From NCBI RefSeq assembly GCF_000189635.1, contig NW_002476154.1, positions 186,001 through 250,000 of the forward strand: 64,000 nt of DNA. The letters are read 5' to 3'. The stretch is from Tetrahymena thermophila SB210 (Eukaryota > Ciliophora > Oligohymenophorea > Hymenostomatida > Tetrahymenidae). The translations under genes were made by a program, and so were the position numbers. This document shows positions 62,104 through 64,000 of this stretch, in pieces. The notes beneath the pieces are model-generated. The model was not told where the DNA came from. It saw nothing but the letters and a program-made list of their open reading frames with translations, and ran no database searches. Numbering within the stretch: the stretch's first letter is position 1; each line of letters opens with the position of its first letter.

Positions 62104-62819
62104 TATATTTATTAAATTTAAACAAAAAACAAACATAAATAAATGATCACATAATATTTATTCAGAAAAACTTTGTATTTTTTTAAGTTATTTTACTTTT
62201 CTTTTAAAATATTTTAGAACTTAATTTAATTTATTTTTATCTACAAAAACTAAAAAATAGCTCTAAATATAATTTAATCCAACTATTAGTTAAATAATTA
62301 ATTATTTTTTAAAACTATAAAAATCAATATCAATAAAAATCAGATATAAATGCTTTTCTAAAATGATTTTGTATAAATTTAAAAATTAGTTTATTGATTA
62401 TTTATTATTCTATTAGGGGTACAGCATTTTATGAAAAATTTTTGTTCATTTTTTATTAAAAGGAGAAGTTAAAAAATTTTTTTTTAAAAATCTTAAAAAT
62501 ATAAAAGGATAATAAATAAATAAATAAATTAGAAAGAACTACAGTATCAATATTAATCGTTTGTTTTGCAAATAAAAAATTTAAATTTTCAATTTCAATA
62601 AAATTTTAAATAAAAAATATACCAAAAACGTAATGCTTTATTTAATTTAAAGAATAAATAAATATTAAATTTTGATAGATAGATAATGATTTATGATTTA
62701 TAATTGATTGAATCTTAAAAATCTTAATAAAAATAATAATTTGATAGGTTATTGTGAATTACTTACTAACAAATTGAAATAAATTATCGAATCATTACTT
62801 TAAAGGAGTCAGAAATAGA
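62104..62819. other. spacer between scramblase-like paralogues
   Basis: A+T-rich non-coding DNA with a short AATAAATAAATAAATA tract near 62510. It probably holds the 3' UTR of the first gene and the leader of the second. Nothing else was recognised. Confidence 0.45.
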
Positions 62820-63578
62820 ATGATAGAAGGAGAAATCAAGCACAAACATAAAAGCGATAAAACAAAACTTAAAAAACATGAAGAAGTTTAATAAATAGAT
62901 GAAGAGTTAAGACCCCTTTCCTTTGTAAATCCTAGAATCCAAAGTATAAAAGGCTTGAAGGGAGTACTTATTTTGGAGTCATAATTAATGAGCAATGTAT
63001 TTTCATGGAATTCTTAAAATGTTTTTGAGATATACGCAGCTGATGAAAATGGGAAAAGATTAGATTCAAAATCTAAGCCTATCCTATATGGTATAGGTAT
63101 GAGTCATTCATCTTGCACTAATTGTTAACTATAATCAATTTCAGAAGTAGCTATTCTTACTTAAATTAGTGAAAAAGGAAGCGATGATCCTTATATTTAT
63201 ATTTCAAAATAAGATAAATGCTGCGGTTTTTCATAATAAAATGTTTATTTGAATAAGAATGGAAATTAAACATAAATAGCGAGTGTAAGCAGAAATATGT
63301 GGAATGATTACGAAGTCACTAGTGACTATATAAATTAACTTTCATTATCTAGGAGTATTTTCTAATTCTATTGCACTCAAAAAAAATATGATGTGAAAGA
63401 TGCAGATGGAAACACAGGTATTTTTATTTAATAAAAGCATTTTTGTTCTTGCAGTAATCCTAATGAATATAGCTTAGGATTTCCTGCTAAATATAATGAT
63501 GATTAAAAAACTATACTTTTAGCCATATGCATTTACAAAGCTTTTTCAAACTTCAAAAAAAGATCTTCAAAAAATTGA
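62820..63578 (+). CDS. phospholipid scramblase-like protein, paralogue 2
   Basis: An intronless frame of 252 residues. It aligns with its neighbour in order: IKGLKGVLILESQLMSNVFS, WNSQNVFEIYAADENGKRLD, SKSKPILYGIG, KCCGFSQQNVYLNKNGN, CSCSNPNEYSLGFPAKY and TILLAICIYKAF at the close. The cysteine cluster of paralogue 1 (CCSCKC) is reduced here to CTNC, and the internal CNCNN motif to CSCSN, so membrane attachment or metal handling may differ. The basic tail KKRSSKN is unique. Tandem orientation and shared layout indicate local duplication followed by considerable divergence. Confidence 0.75.
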
Positions 63579-64000
63579 TCAATCAATCTGTAGATTATTG
63601 ATGATATAAATATATGAACTCTAATTTAAAAATTTTTTTATGATTCAATTAATTAATGGAAATCAATAATATTTAATGTAATTCTGCATTTAATAAAGTT
63701 AACTGTTTCTTAAGAATCATTTTATTAAAGCCTTTATAATTAATTTACTATTATGTGAAAGTAAATTATTTGAATTCATTATTAAAATTAAAATAACTAA
63801 AAAATTTAATTATTTTTATTTATTTGAGAATATATTTGTGATTGTGTAAATATTACTTTTTTAATATAAATAGTGCTTAAATTTATTTTAAAAAATATGT
63901 TTAAAATAGTTTTTATACACCATGAAGTTTGTTTGGAGTTTATTATATTTAAATATTTAATCAATTTAATTGTAATTTCAAAATAAAGTACTTAATAATT
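63579..64000. other. A+T-rich 3' flank
   Basis: No gene was recognised before the end of the window. Confidence 0.5.

Noticed and set aside
1-64000. tRNA, rRNA, CRISPR arrays, telomere repeats, transposon or virus-like genes
   Set aside because: No cloverleaf with a recognisable T-loop, no rRNA blocks, no regularly spaced repeats, no (C4A2)n runs and no transposase, integrase or capsid motifs were seen on reading both strands.

Overview
The window reads as ciliate nuclear DNA that uses UGA as its only stop and reads UAA and UAG as glutamine. Under the standard code it looks almost empty of genes. Under the ciliate code every long gene stays open, and paralogues align codon for codon. The very high A+T content, A-rich leaders, and GT..AG introns of about 50-350 bases fit a Tetrahymena-like oligohymenophorean better than Paramecium, whose introns are usually 20-35 bases. 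No telomere repeat, rRNA, tRNA, CRISPR or phage-like operon was seen. All function calls come from motifs read by eye.

Layout. (1) 1684-18062: three tandem paralogues of a large membrane receptor-like protein, with a Cache-like extracellular domain, a membrane span, TPR-like helices and an apparently degenerate VWA-like C-terminus. All three share one phase-2 intron. The third copy carries a single frame change. (2) 18611-22170: two paralogous soluble proteins of unknown role, one with an AT-hook-like motif. (3) 22485-40617: three giant single-pass proteins with an LVIVD-like beta-propeller and cadherin-like (CADG) domains. A roughly 7-kb segment was duplicated in tandem and left a decayed 3' gene fragment between intact copies. 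Long near-identical tracts suggest gene conversion. (4) 41138-42313: an unknown protein, possibly a small propeller. (5) Minus strand 42762-51460: a Lifeguard/Bax-inhibitor-1 family membrane protein, a coiled-coil protein with C-terminal ankyrin repeats, and a strongly codon-biased secreted protein that looks like a circularly permuted papain-fold (NlpC/P60-like) enzyme with three introns. (6) 55304-56330: a four-exon small secreted, probably GPI-anchored protein. (7) Minus strand 56694-58590: a B-box zinc-finger coiled-coil protein with one intron. (8) 61294-63578: two phospholipid-scramblase-like paralogues.

The genes do not form a single pathway. The common theme is local tandem duplication of surface, sensory and membrane proteins (Cache receptors x3, propeller/CADG proteins x3, the AT-hook-like pair, the scramblase pair), in copies ranging from nearly identical to decayed. 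Long A+T-rich spacers (notably 51461-55303 and 58591-61293) show no convincing gene apart from one small cysteine-rich ORF at 60088-60303.
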